From an uncultured Clostridia bacterium (lineage in GTDB: Bacteria > Bacillota > Clostridia > Oscillospirales > Acutalibacteraceae): a stretch of DNA of 64,000 nt. A program made the translations under genes and the position numbers. The stretch's first letter is position 1. Every line of letters begins with the position of its first letter. Shown piece after piece: positions 1 to 8,884 of the stretch. Location of the stretch: positions 248,001 through 312,000 of the forward strand of contig CALWVT010000001.1 in NCBI GenBank assembly GCA_944385055.1. The letters run 5' to 3'. The notes below the pieces were generated by a model that saw only the letters and a program-made list of their open reading frames with translations, was not told the DNA's origin and made no database searches.

Positions 1-209
1 CCCATATAAGCGCTGCGCTGGGAGTATTCGGTGTAATACCGGTAATTGCGCCCCTTTTGTCCGGCCAGGTAAGCGGCCATGTTGGCGCTGCCGGCCGAGA
101 CGCCGATGCAGCACGAAAATTGCAGGCCCTGTTCGATGCAGAAGTCGAGCACGCCCGCCGCATAGATTCCGCGCAGGCCGCCGCCTGCGTCCACAATGCC
201 TACTTTCAT
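1..209 (-). CDS. Patatin-like phospholipase, N-terminal fragment (cut by window edge)
   Basis: Only the first 69 residues lie in the window; the rest continues past base 1. The fragment begins MKVGIVDAGGGLRGIYAAG, which carries the glycine-rich oxyanion-hole motif (GGGLRG), followed about 20 residues later by GVSAG, the nucleophile elbow G-x-S-x-G of the patatin/YjjU family. Such proteins use a Ser-Asp dyad to cleave acyl esters of lipids; the Asp would lie outside the window. The ATG at 209 has an AAGGAGGG site about 8 bases upstream and a promoter at 241-269. The substrate cannot be told. The family call is secure for the part visible. Confidence 0.85.
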   Translation of the reverse strand, partial: MKVGIVDAGGGLRGIYAAGVLDFCIEQGLQFSCCIGVSAGSANMAAYLAGQKGRNYRYYTEYSQRSAYM

Positions 210-240
210 TGTACGCGTCCCTCCTTTTTGACACGATTTG

Positions 241-269
241 AGTATACACCCAAATGTGCATCCCCGCAA
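241..269 (-). promoter_or_regulatory. Sigma-A-type promoter of the patatin-like gene
   Basis: On the minus strand TTGCGG (264-269) and TATACT (241-246) are separated by 17 bases and point to the ATG at 209. The -35 matches four of six consensus bases. Confidence 0.55.
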
Positions 270-291
270 GGGGAGGCAGAAGGCGCCGCCT

Positions 292-1104
292 TTACAAAAG
301 CAGCATCGAGAGCCCATAAAGCAGGGGCTGGTGTACCATGTAAATCCACAGCGTATGCTGCCCGAGGGGGGTGACGGCCGGAATCCGAAAGCCGGCCGCC
401 CGGGTCCCGGCGAGCGCTTTGCCGCCCCATTCCCACAGGAAGAGACCAGTCAGGAACAGGAAAAACCAAGGCAGAAGCGGGAAATAGTCGCTCGAAGCAA
501 ACAGAGGCGTGGGGAATCCGAGCGGATACAGCCAGTACACCGTATAGCACGCGTCCGGCAGCGGCCAGTGCATGAAATTCAATATGCCAAACCCGCCCGA
601 CGGCACCGCCTTTGTCAGCACGAACAACAGGCCGCTGACGATGCAGCCCGCCGCCGCGGGGATCCGCCGCAGCACCGGCCGGAGTGCAGAAGCAAGCAGC
701 ATCGCGCTGCCCAGAAGCGTCAGCACCCCAAAGTGGACGGCGTCTCCCGGCGTCGCGACGGCCGTCACGAGCGATACCACCGCCCCGCAGCCGAACGTCA
801 GAAGCCCGTGGCGCACCGGGTGGCGCGAAAAGTGCAGGGAGATCCCCGCAAGCAAGATAAAGCTCCAGCAGATGTACTGTTCCCAAATGTACCCCGGCGT
901 GTCGTGATACCACGGCAGGTCCACGCCGTTAAAGGAGACTAAGTCATAAAGGAAGTGGTAGAGAAGCATGTTCAAAAGCGCGAGCCCGCGCAGCGTATCC
1001 AAAAGCAGGATGCGCTGCTTTGGCCGCTGTGCCGCCGAAACGAGTGTGCCTTCCGGTTTTGTGCGGGGGAGAAGCGGCCGCGCCCGCAAAATGCCCCGGC
1101 TCAT
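292..1104 (-). CDS. DUF1624 / heparan-alpha-glucosaminide N-acetyltransferase-like membrane protein
   Basis: A 270-residue integral membrane protein. After a basic N-terminal tail of about 30 residues comes LLLDTLRGLALLNMLLYHF, the signature opening of the DUF1624/HGSNAT catalytic family (D-x-x-R-G and a later membrane His). About seven hydrophobic segments follow, ending in HTLWIYMVHQPLLYG, typical of membrane acyltransferases that move acyl groups onto envelope sugars. The start ATG overlaps the stop of the upstream fbp by 4 bases (ATGA), so the two are probably translationally coupled. The acceptor is unknown, and a link with gluconeogenesis is positional only. Confidence 0.75.
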   Translation of the reverse strand: MSRGILRARPLLPRTKPEGTLVSAAQRPKQRILLLDTLRGLALLNMLLYHFLYDLVSFNGVDLPWYHDTPGYIWEQYICWSFILLAGISLHFSRHPVRHGLLTFGCGAVVSLVTAVATPGDAVHFGVLTLLGSAMLLASALRPVLRRIPAAAGCIVSGLLFVLTKAVPSGGFGILNFMHWPLPDACYTVYWLYPLGFPTPLFASSDYFPLLPWFFLFLTGLFLWEWGGKALAGTRAAGFRIPAVTPLGQHTLWIYMVHQPLLYGLSMLLL

Positions 1105-3053
1105 CGGCGCTCCGCAACCGTGCCGCTGCGGTACGCTTCCAGCAGGCGCTGCAAAGCCGCGATGCGCTTTTTCAGCGCCTTGCCCGTGTCTGTGTCACCT
1201 ACCAGCACGCGCTGCTGCATCGGCTCCACGACCTGCACCGTCGGTGCGTTGTCGGCTAAGTTCTGTTTGGCCGCCGCGAACGGTTTGTGCTGGGCGAGTG
1301 CTAAGTGGTGGGAATTGTAGATCAGCGTGTAGCCGCCAATGCCCGTCTGGCTCTGGTACGATTTCGACATGCCGCCGTCAATCATGTACAAAAGCCCGCC
1401 GCCCTTGACCGGGTGCTCGCCCTGCCGGATCTTCACGGGTACGTGCCCGTTGACGATGTGCGAATGCGCGGGGTCAAGCCCGAATTCTTCCAAAATGCGG
1501 GCGCACGTCTCGCGGCTTTCCACCTGCACGTAGTAGTCGTTGTAAATCTCCCGGTGCGTCTCTTCCGCTTCCAGGAAATACCGTTCAAATGCCGAGAGCT
1601 TGCTTTTTCCGAACAGCGGCGAATTCGGGCCGCACCACAAATACCACAGGAAATCGGCTTCCTGTGCGCGCCGCGGCGTGTTCGGGTCCATAAAGTAAAT
1701 ACTGTGGACTTTTTCGTTGATTGCATCCAGATACGCCTTGCCGGAAAGCGTTTCCCCAAACAGTTCAATCTGCGCGAAGGTCCCGTCGGCCTGCATCGGG
1801 ATGCACCCGTGATATAAGAGGTTGCCGTTGACACAGCGGTACATGCTTCCGTGCGAGATTAAAAACCGCACATGCGTCTGTAAAAGCGCGCTGTGCTGGA
1901 ACGACATCGCGAGCGTTTGGATCAGGTCCTCCTCCTCGTCACTTAGCTTTAACGGGTCTTCGGGATCTACGGTTGGGAACGACGTGTCCTTTAGCGGATA
2001 GCGCTTTCCATCAACTTCGACGGTGCCGTCTTCAAAGTTTATGGTCCGCAGGATGGCGCGGCCTTCCATCTCGTATTCCGGATGCCGCAGCACAAGCTGG
2101 CCTTCGAGCTTAAACTGGATCACCGCGATCGCTTTGTGCATCTTGGCCGCCAGCGAGATGTCCACCGGGTCGTACGTGTTTTCATCCAGGATGTGCGGCA
2201 AAAATGCTTCGCACGGGTCGTCTGCATATACGCGCGACGCAAACATGCACAGCGGCCGCAGGTTGATGCCGTAGCCGTCTTCCAATTGGTCAAACGTGTT
2301 GTAACTAATCCCTAAGCGGATCGCGTTCGCGACACATGCCGGATTTCCCATCGCGGCGCCCATCCAGTAAATGTCATGATTGCCCCATTCGATGTCCACG
2401 TCGTGAAACTGCATCAGTTCATTCAAAATAATATCCGCGTGCGGGCCGCGGTCGAAGATATCGCCGATGATGTGCAGCCGGTCGATGCTGCACGCGCGGA
2501 TCAATTTGCAAAATGCCTCCACAAACGGCCGCGCCATGCCGGTCTGTACGATCGAATGGATGATTTCCCCGTAATAGCTGTCCTTGTTTTCCTCCGTGTC
2601 CGCGTGCAGCAGTTCGTCGATGATGTACGCAAAGTTTGCGGGCATCTTTTTGCGGACTTTCGAGCGCGTGTATTTGGAGGAGACGGCCTTGCACACCTGC
2701 ACCAGCCGGTAGATCGTCACGCTGTACCAGTCGGTCAGTTCCTCCGGCGTGCGCTCCCGGCGCATCTTGCGCAGCATCTCCGTCGGGCTGTAAATCAGCA
2801 TCGCCAGCTGTGCGCGCTCTTCTTCGCGCACGGAACGCGCGAACAGGGTCTCGATTTTGTCCCGGATAATACCGGAAGCACTGTTCAATAAATAGACAAA
2901 CGCTTCATATTCCCCGTGCAGATCGCTGAAGAAGTATTCCGTGCCTTTCGGCAGGCAGCAGATCGCGTTGAGGTTGATGATCTCCGCCGCGGCCTGTGCC
3001 TGCGTCGGATAACTTTCAGCCAGAAGTTCCAGGTACTCCTGATTCGGTTCCAT
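1101..3053 (-). CDS. fbp: Fructose-1,6-bisphosphatase, class III
   Basis: Converts fructose 1,6-bisphosphate to fructose 6-phosphate in gluconeogenesis (cytoplasm). The 650-residue length fits the class III (Bacillus Fbp/YydE) family rather than the shorter class I or II enzymes. Calcineurin-like metallophosphatase motifs appear in order: DLHGEYEAF near residue 45, GDIFDRGPHAD near 200, GNHDIYWMGA near 225, and NGHVPVK near 550. The ATG at 3053 has AAAGGAG 10 bases upstream. It is first in a two-gene unit with the DUF1624 gene and has its own promoter (3182-3210) and an untranslated leader of about 120 bases. Identity is secure. Confidence 0.95.
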   Translation of the reverse strand: MEPNQEYLELLAESYPTQAQAAAEIINLNAICCLPKGTEYFFSDLHGEYEAFVYLLNSASGIIRDKIETLFARSVREEERAQLAMLIYSPTEMLRKMRRERTPEELTDWYSVTIYRLVQVCKAVSSKYTRSKVRKKMPANFAYIIDELLHADTEENKDSYYGEIIHSIVQTGMARPFVEAFCKLIRACSIDRLHIIGDIFDRGPHADIILNELMQFHDVDIEWGNHDIYWMGAAMGNPACVANAIRLGISYNTFDQLEDGYGINLRPLCMFASRVYADDPCEAFLPHILDENTYDPVDISLAAKMHKAIAVIQFKLEGQLVLRHPEYEMEGRAILRTINFEDGTVEVDGKRYPLKDTSFPTVDPEDPLKLSDEEEDLIQTLAMSFQHSALLQTHVRFLISHGSMYRCVNGNLLYHGCIPMQADGTFAQIELFGETLSGKAYLDAINEKVHSIYFMDPNTPRRAQEADFLWYLWCGPNSPLFGKSKLSAFERYFLEAEETHREIYNDYYVQVESRETCARILEEFGLDPAHSHIVNGHVPVKIRQGEHPVKGGGLLYMIDGGMSKSYQSQTGIGGYTLIYNSHHLALAQHKPFAAAKQNLADNAPTVQVVEPMQQRVLVGDTDTGKALKKRIAALQRLLEAYRSGTVAERR

Positions 3054-3181
3054 TCCAGAGATGCTCCTTTGCGAAAGATTTCAGCCTTTCCCTGCTGCGC
3101 GGAATCCAGGACATTCGGTAAACAGCAGGCGTTTTGCGCGGGTTTCCCAGAAATCAAAACAAAAAGGCTATATTTTTTCAT

Positions 3182-3210
3182 ATTTTAAACCGTCAGGCAG
3201 ATTTTTGCAA
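3182..3210 (-). promoter_or_regulatory. Promoter of fbp
   Basis: Minus-strand TTGCAA (3205-3210), 17-base spacer, TAAAAT (3182-3187). It lies about 130 bases upstream of the fbp ATG, diverging from the miaB promoter. Confidence 0.65.
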
Positions 3211-3267
3211 GAGACTCGCCGTACAAACGCTTTCCCTGCCTTTTTGCCCATTCCCCGCGTGCCCGCC

Positions 3268-3296
3268 TTGCCCGAACGCGCAGAATGTGCTATAAT
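3268..3296 (+). promoter_or_regulatory. Promoter of the miaB-ricA-mutS-mutL unit
   Basis: TTGCCC (3268-3273), 17-base spacer, perfect TATAAT (3291-3296), about 42 bases upstream of the miaB GTG. Confidence 0.7.
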
Positions 3297-3337
3297 CCTT
3301 TAGATACCGACTAAATGGAACACAGGAGGAAGCGCGG

Positions 3338-4756
3338 GTGTCAGAAAGCCTATTTTCGGCCGCCGGGACCGATCGCCAGACGATCGAGCAGCTGCGGCAG
3401 ATTTTCAAAACGCGCAAGCGCGGCGAGGTCCCGCTTGCATTCGTGCACACATATGGCTGTCAGCAAAATGTCGCCGACAGCGAACACATCCAGGGCATGC
3501 TGCTGCAAATGGGGTTTGCCTTCACGCAGGACGCCGAGCAGGCGGATTTGATCCTGTTTAATACGTGCGCCATCCGCGAGCATGCGGAAGACCGCGTGTT
3601 CGGAAATGTCGGCGCGCTTAAAAATCTAAAGCGCCGCTGCCCGGAGGTCCTCATCGCCCTGTGCGGCTGCATGATGGAGCAGGAACACGTCGCCGAGCGC
3701 ATCAAAAAAAGCTATCCGTACGTCAGCCTCGTCTTTGGCCCGCACCAGATCCCGAATTTCCCGAAGCTTTTGTTTACGTGCGTGACCCAGCACGAGCGCG
3801 TGTTTGCGCGCGGCGGGGAAACGGGCGAGGTGCCCGAGGGCCTGCCTATCCGCCGCGAGGGCCGCTTTAAGGCGTGGCTTTCGGTCATGTACGGCTGCGA
3901 CAATTTCTGTTCCTACTGCATCGTGCCGTACGTCCGCGGCCGCGAGCGTTCCAGAAATCCGCAGGCGGTGCTTTCGGAGTTTCGCGGCCTTGTGGAGGCC
4001 GGCTATAAGGACATCACGCTTTTGGGACAAAACGTCAATTCCTACGGCAAAAAGCCGGACTACGGCGTCAATTTCGCGCAGCTTCTGCGTATGCTCGACG
4101 AGGTCCCCGGCGATTACCGCATCCGCTTTATGACGAGCCACCCGAAAGACTGCACCCGCGAATTGCTCGACACGATGGCCGGTTCCACCCATATTGCGCA
4201 CCACCTGCATCTGCCGTTCCAGTCCGGCAATGACCGCATCCTAAAGGAAATGAACCGCCACTACGACCGCGCCAAATATTTGGAGCTCGTCTCCTATGCG
4301 CGCCGGGTGATGCCGGACATCAGCCTGACAAGCGACGTGATCGTCGGTTTCCCCGGCGAGACGTACGAGGAATTCTTGGACACCGTCTCGCTGATTCAGG
4401 AAGTGGAGTTTACAAGCCTCTTTACCTTTATATACTCGCCCCGCCGTGGCACGCGCGCCGCTTCCATGCCGGACCCCGTCCCGGCAAAGGAAAAGTCGCG
4501 CTGGTTCCAGGAGCTTTGCAAAGCCCAGGAAGCCGTCGCTGCCCGCCGCTGTGCCGCCGCCGTGGGGACTGTCCAGCGCGTGCTCGTGGAAGAAGAAATC
4601 CCGAAAAAAGGCCTTTTGACGGGCCGTACCGGCGGCAACGTCGTCGTGGATTTCCCGGGCGACCCCGCTTTGTGCGGCACCTTCCAGCACGTGCGCATCA
4701 CGAACGCCCGCAACTGGATTTTGACCGGCGAGCTTGTGCCGCCGGCCGGTGATTAA
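3338..4756 (+). CDS. miaB: tRNA-2-methylthio-N6-isopentenyladenosine synthase MiaB
   Basis: A radical SAM methylthiotransferase that adds the 2-methylthio group to i6A37 of tRNAs. The 472-residue protein has the three family domains: an N-terminal UPF0004 domain opening with HTYGCQQNVADSE and carrying two further Cys (NTCAIRE, LCGCMM) for the auxiliary cluster; the radical SAM core with CDNFCSYC (C-x3-C-x2-C) near residue 190; and a C-terminal TRAM-like stretch. The start is GTG at 3338 with AGGAGGA 7 bases upstream. It is followed by a RicA-like gene, as in Bacillus subtilis. The usual QMN of the first motif reads QQN. MtaB is less likely given the length and context. Confidence 0.94.
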   Translation: MSESLFSAAGTDRQTIEQLRQIFKTRKRGEVPLAFVHTYGCQQNVADSEHIQGMLLQMGFAFTQDAEQADLILFNTCAIREHAEDRVFGNVGALKNLKRRCPEVLIALCGCMMEQEHVAERIKKSYPYVSLVFGPHQIPNFPKLLFTCVTQHERVFARGGETGEVPEGLPIRREGRFKAWLSVMYGCDNFCSYCIVPYVRGRERSRNPQAVLSEFRGLVEAGYKDITLLGQNVNSYGKKPDYGVNFAQLLRMLDEVPGDYRIRFMTSHPKDCTRELLDTMAGSTHIAHHLHLPFQSGNDRILKEMNRHYDRAKYLELVSYARRVMPDISLTSDVIVGFPGETYEEFLDTVSLIQEVEFTSLFTFIYSPRRGTRAASMPDPVPAKEKSRWFQELCKAQEAVAARRCAAAVGTVQRVLVEEEIPKKGLLTGRTGGNVVVDFPGDPALCGTFQHVRITNARNWILTGELVPPAGD

Positions 4757-4822
4757 CCGGTTGTTTCGTTTTTATTTTTTATTTTATTTTTTATTCCCAT
4801 CGAAAAGGAGAGCATCAACCCA
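4757..4822 (+). other. AT-rich spacer with long T tract after miaB
   Basis: A weak dyad (CCGGT/ACCGG around the miaB stop) is followed by about 30 bases that are nearly all T and A (4765-4797). It may act as a weak attenuator between miaB and the downstream genes. The stem is only about 5 bp, so read-through is expected. The ribosome binding site AAAAGGAGAG follows. Confidence 0.4.
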
Positions 4823-5224
4823 ATGGAAAACGATATCATTGCAATGACCCGCGCCCTCGGCGCCGCTTTACAGGAACATCCGGCTTACAAAAAATTCCGG
4901 GAAGTCAACGCCCAGTGCGACGCCGACAAGGAACTGCAGGAGCAGATCGGCGCGTTTAACCTGATCCGCATGAACTTAGACGCGGAGGTCCAGAAAAAGG
5001 ACCGCAGCCCCGAGCGCGTGCAGCAGCTGCAGACGAACCTGCAGGCAAAGTACGACGAGGTGATGAAAAACCCCAGCATGGCCGCGTATAACGCCGCCCG
5101 CGGCGAACTTGACGGCCTTCTGCAGCGCATTACGGGCATCCTTTCCAACTGCGCGCAGGGGGAGGACCCCGCCACCACCGAGCCGTGCACGCATGACTGC
5201 TCCACGTGCGGCGGCTGCCATTAA
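4823..5224 (+). CDS. ricA: RicA/YmcA-like YlbF-family protein with C-terminal cysteine cluster
   Basis: A 133-residue, largely helical protein of the YlbF/YmcA (Com_YlbF) family. In B. subtilis, RicA (YmcA), RicF (YlbF) and RicT (YaaT) form a complex that carries Fe-S clusters and affects RNase Y-dependent mRNA processing, competence and sporulation. The gene lies between miaB and mutS, the same place as ymcA in B. subtilis, which is why RicA rather than RicF is proposed. The last 25 residues are strikingly Cys-rich (CTHDCSTCGGCH plus an earlier Cys), suitable for cluster binding. The gap to mutS is 3 bases. The RicA/RicF choice is inferred from synteny. Confidence 0.75.
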   Translation: MENDIIAMTRALGAALQEHPAYKKFREVNAQCDADKELQEQIGAFNLIRMNLDAEVQKKDRSPERVQQLQTNLQAKYDEVMKNPSMAAYNAARGELDGLLQRITGILSNCAQGEDPATTEPCTHDCSTCGGCH

Positions 5225-5227
5225 CCG

Positions 5228-7876
5228 ATGAAAAAGAAAGAGAAAGCATCGGCGGATCCGAATGCCCTTTCGCCGATGATGCGGCAGTATCTTGCGGTTA
5301 AAAAACAGTTTCCCGATACGATCGTCTTTTTCCGTCTGGGCGATTTTTACGAGATGTTTTTTGACGACGCGAAGCTCGTCTCCCGGGAACTGGACCTGAC
5401 GCTGACGGGCCGCGACTGCGGCCAGGGCGAACGCGCGCCGATGTGCGGTGTGCCGTTTCACAGCTATGAACCCTACATGGCGCGCCTGATTGCCAAGGGC
5501 TATAAGGTTGCAATTTGCGAACAGGTCGAAGACCCGGCGCTCGCAAAGGGCATCGTCAAACGCGATATTGTCCGCGTCGTCACACCCGGCACTGTCATTG
5601 AAGGCAGTATGCTCGACGAGTCGCGCAACAATTATATCTGCGCCGTTTGCGTCCGCGGGGAAACCGCGGGCGTCTGCTTTGCGGATGTTTCCACAGGCGA
5701 ACTGTACGGCACACGGCTGCGCGGCGACTTGGCGGAAGCGCTGCCCAATGAATTCGCGCGCTATTCCCCCAGGGAAGCGCTGCTCAATGCGGCGGCAGCA
5801 AACTTAGCGTCGGTCCCCGCCTTTTTAAAGGACCGTCTGTCCGCACATCTGGAAACACTTTCGGATGCGGATTTTGATGAGGAAGGCGCCAAGGCCCTCG
5901 TCCTTGCGCAGTTTCAGGAGGATACCTTGGAGGCGCTCGGGCTCAGCGACAAGCCGGAGCTTTTGTGCGCCTTGGGGGCCCTGCTCTGCTATCTGCAGCG
6001 CACGCAGCGCACCGGCATCGAACGCTTGACGCAGCTGCAGCTTTACAGCGGCGCGCAGTACATGCGCCTCGATTATAATGCCCGGCGCAATCTGGAGCTT
6101 TTGGAGACGATGCGCACGAAGGACAAGCGCGGCTCGCTTTTAGGCGTGCTCGACAAAACCCGCACGCCCATGGGAAAGCGCCTGATCCGCTCCTGGATCG
6201 AACGGCCGCTTCTGAGCCCCGCCGCCATCAGCCGGCGGCTCAACGCCGTCGAGGAATTGATGGAGGACGCCCTTTTGCGCGATACGCTCACCGATGCGCT
6301 CGACGGCATCCACGACCTGGAACGTGTGATGTCCCGTATTGTTTACGGCAATGCCAATGGCCGTGACCTGCGCGCGCTCGAATCGGCGGCCCGCTGCCTG
6401 CCTCCCCTGCGCGAGGCGTTAAAGGAGGTCCATTCGGAGATGCTCCGTGGCATCGAGCAGGATATTGACGCGCTCGAGGACGTTGCCGCTTTGATCGACC
6501 GCGCCATCGTCGATGATCCGCCGTTTTCCGTCCGGGAAGGCGGTATCATTAAGCCCGGCTACCACGAGGCTTTGGACCTTGTGCGCGGCGATATGACCGG
6601 CGGCCGCGATGTACTTGCGCAGATTGAGGCCCAGGAACGGGAAAAGACCGATATCCCGAAACTGAAGGTCGGCTATAACCGTGTATTCGGCTATTATATT
6701 GAAATCCCCAACGCGTTCCGGGACCGCGTGCCCGATTCCTACGTGCGCAAGCAGACGCTGACAAACTGCGAGCGCTACATCACGCCGGAATTAAAAGAGC
6801 TCGAGGGCCGCATCCTCGGCGCGCACGACCGCAGCGTCCAAATGGAATACCAGCTGTTCGATTCCGTGCGCAAAGAGGTTGCCAAAGAGCTTGTGCGTGT
6901 GCAGAAAACGGCGCGCGCCGTCGCCCGGCTCGATGTGCTGTTGTCCTTTGCGCGTGTCAGTGTCCAAAATCATTACACGCGCCCCACGGTGGACGTCAGC
7001 GGCAAAATCCTTTTGAAGGAAAGCCGCCACCCCGTCGTCGAGTCACTTTCCGCGGCGCCGTTTGTGCCGAACGATGTCCTGCTCGACGAAGACGAAAACC
7101 GCGTCTGCGTGATTACCGGCCCCAACATGGCCGGCAAATCCACCTATATGCGCCAGGTTGCGCTGATCGTGTTGATGGCGCAGATCGGCTGCTTTGTGCC
7201 GGCCACTTCGGCGCAGATCGGCATCGTAGACGCCGTCTATACGCGCGTCGGCGCTTCGGATGACCTCGCGAGCGGCCAGTCTACCTTCATGATTGAAATG
7301 TCGGAAGTGGCCGAAATCTTAAAGAATGCTACGGCCCACAGCTTGTTGATTTTGGATGAAATCGGCCGCGGCACCTCCACATATGACGGCATGAGCATCG
7401 CACGCGCCGTTCTCGAGTTTGTCGCCAATCCGAAGACCTTAGGCGCAAAAACGCTGTTTGCGACGCATTACCACGAATTGACGGAACTCGAATCCCTGCT
7501 CGCGGGCGTCAAAAATTACAACATCGCCTGCAAAAAGCACGGCGACGATATCACGTTTTTGCGCCGCATCGTGCGCGGCGGCGCGGACGACAGCTATGGC
7601 ATCGAAGTCGCAAAGCTCGCCGGCGTGCCGGACAAAGTCATCCGCCGCGCCAAGGAAATCCTAAAGGAACTGACCGAAGGCCAGCCGGTTTCCGCGCCCA
7701 AAGGCCCCAAGCCCAAGCAGGCCCAGCAGGAAATGCCCGCGCAGCTGATGCTTACGCCGCCGAATGAATCGGAGGTGCTGCGCCGCCTGCGCGAAATGGA
7801 TGTCAATACGCTCACGCCGATCGAGTGCATGAACGAGCTGTTCGCACTCTCGAAACTCGCAAAGGAGGGGACTTGA
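5228..7876 (+). CDS. mutS: DNA mismatch repair protein MutS
   Basis: Recognises base mismatches and small loops and recruits MutL. The 882-residue protein has all MutS1 landmarks: the mismatch-wedge F-x-E within GDFYEMFF near residue 40, connector, lever and clamp regions, then the ABC-type ATPase with Walker A GPNMAGKST (near 635), STFMIEMSEVAEIL, Walker B LLILDEIGRGTSTYDG and the FATHYHELTEL switch. A Pro/Gln-rich linker leads to a C-terminal helical tail (dimer/tetramer region). The ATG follows the ricA stop by 3 bases with no good Shine-Dalgarno of its own, suggesting coupling. Confidence 0.97.
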   Translation: MKKKEKASADPNALSPMMRQYLAVKKQFPDTIVFFRLGDFYEMFFDDAKLVSRELDLTLTGRDCGQGERAPMCGVPFHSYEPYMARLIAKGYKVAICEQVEDPALAKGIVKRDIVRVVTPGTVIEGSMLDESRNNYICAVCVRGETAGVCFADVSTGELYGTRLRGDLAEALPNEFARYSPREALLNAAAANLASVPAFLKDRLSAHLETLSDADFDEEGAKALVLAQFQEDTLEALGLSDKPELLCALGALLCYLQRTQRTGIERLTQLQLYSGAQYMRLDYNARRNLELLETMRTKDKRGSLLGVLDKTRTPMGKRLIRSWIERPLLSPAAISRRLNAVEELMEDALLRDTLTDALDGIHDLERVMSRIVYGNANGRDLRALESAARCLPPLREALKEVHSEMLRGIEQDIDALEDVAALIDRAIVDDPPFSVREGGIIKPGYHEALDLVRGDMTGGRDVLAQIEAQEREKTDIPKLKVGYNRVFGYYIEIPNAFRDRVPDSYVRKQTLTNCERYITPELKELEGRILGAHDRSVQMEYQLFDSVRKEVAKELVRVQKTARAVARLDVLLSFARVSVQNHYTRPTVDVSGKILLKESRHPVVESLSAAPFVPNDVLLDEDENRVCVITGPNMAGKSTYMRQVALIVLMAQIGCFVPATSAQIGIVDAVYTRVGASDDLASGQSTFMIEMSEVAEILKNATAHSLLILDEIGRGTSTYDGMSIARAVLEFVANPKTLGAKTLFATHYHELTELESLLAGVKNYNIACKKHGDDITFLRRIVRGGADDSYGIEVAKLAGVPDKVIRRAKEILKELTEGQPVSAPKGPKPKQAQQEMPAQLMLTPPNESEVLRRLREMDVNTLTPIECMNELFALSKLAKEGT

Positions 7877-7879
7877 CCC

Positions 7880-8884
7880 ATGACACTGGTGCTGCGTCCG
7901 CTGGAGACCGGCGATTACGCCGCTGCGGCGGAGATGATGCTGTCCCTTCATAATTTCCACGCGGATGCCCGCCCGGACCTGATGCTGCGGCGGGAGACGC
8001 TGCCCTCACCGGAAGAATTCGCGCAGATGCTTCGCGAAAACGATTCTCTTGCGGCTGAAACCGATGGGCGCTTGGCCGGGTTCCTTTTGTGGCAGCCCCG
8101 CGCGTACCCGGAAGATCTCGAAGAGGGCCGGCGCGCCTATGACGCGTTCGCGCTGATCGACCTCTACACGCTGCCCCAATTTCGCCGCCGCGGCGTGGCG
8201 ACGGCGCTGTTTTCCGAAGTGCGCGCGCGGGCAGAAGCGGCCGGCGCGGCGTTTCTGGAATTAAATGTCTACCATTTTAATGCGAATGCCTACGCCCTTT
8301 ATACGCAGAAATTCGGCATGCGCCCGCGCCGCACGTCGCTCGAGCTGCCGCTGCGAAATCCCTTGCCGCCTCTGCCCGAAGCGCCGGCCGATGTTTCGGT
8401 GCGTCCGATGGACGCAGACGACTACGTGCCCGCCGCGGCGATGATGCAGTCGCTGCACAATTTCCACGCAGCCGCCCGCCCGGACCTTCTGCTGCGAAAG
8501 TCCCAGCCCGATTCAAAAGAATCATTTGCCGCCCTTTTGCAAAACCGGCTGTGTTTTTTTGCACAAATCGGCAATGCGCCCGCCGGTATGGCGATTCTTG
8601 CCCTGCGCCGCTTTGAAAAAAAGCCCGGCTCTTACTTTGCCCCGCACGCGTTCGGCAAGGGCATGGCGCTGTACGTCGAGCCCACGTTTCGCCGCCGCGG
8701 CGTGGCGACGGCTCTGCTGCGCGCGATGCTCCGCGCGTGCGAAGAGCGCCGCCTCGACAGCTTTCAATTAAAAGTTTACCGCTTCAATGCGGCCGCCTAT
8801 GCGCTTTATACGCAGGGCTTTTCGATGCAGCCCATGCGTTCCATTTTGGAGCTGCCGCTTTCCGGAAAGGGGGCGGCGCGATGA
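7880..8884 (+). CDS. Tandem GNAT N-acetyltransferase (two duplicated domains)
   Basis: A 334-residue protein made of two similar GNAT domains (about residues 1-155 and 166-330). Each half has the same blocks in the same order: (L/V)RP..x.DY..AA.MM.SLHNFHA.ARPDL; the acetyl-CoA-binding FRRRGVATAL (Q/R-x-x-G-x-G/A type); and an AYALYTQ.F.M.P.....LELPL end. A 26-base stretch is identical at the DNA level (8180-8205 and 8687-8712). AAAGGAGGGG lies inside the mutS end, about 9 bases before the ATG. The gene sits between mutS and mutL, with its stop overlapping the next ATG. The acetyl acceptor is unknown; nothing indicates a repair role beyond position. Confidence 0.85.
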   Translation: MTLVLRPLETGDYAAAAEMMLSLHNFHADARPDLMLRRETLPSPEEFAQMLRENDSLAAETDGRLAGFLLWQPRAYPEDLEEGRRAYDAFALIDLYTLPQFRRRGVATALFSEVRARAEAAGAAFLELNVYHFNANAYALYTQKFGMRPRRTSLELPLRNPLPPLPEAPADVSVRPMDADDYVPAAAMMQSLHNFHAAARPDLLLRKSQPDSKESFAALLQNRLCFFAQIGNAPAGMAILALRRFEKKPGSYFAPHAFGKGMALYVEPTFRRRGVATALLRAMLRACEERRLDSFQLKVYRFNAAAYALYTQGFSMQPMRSILELPLSGKGAAR

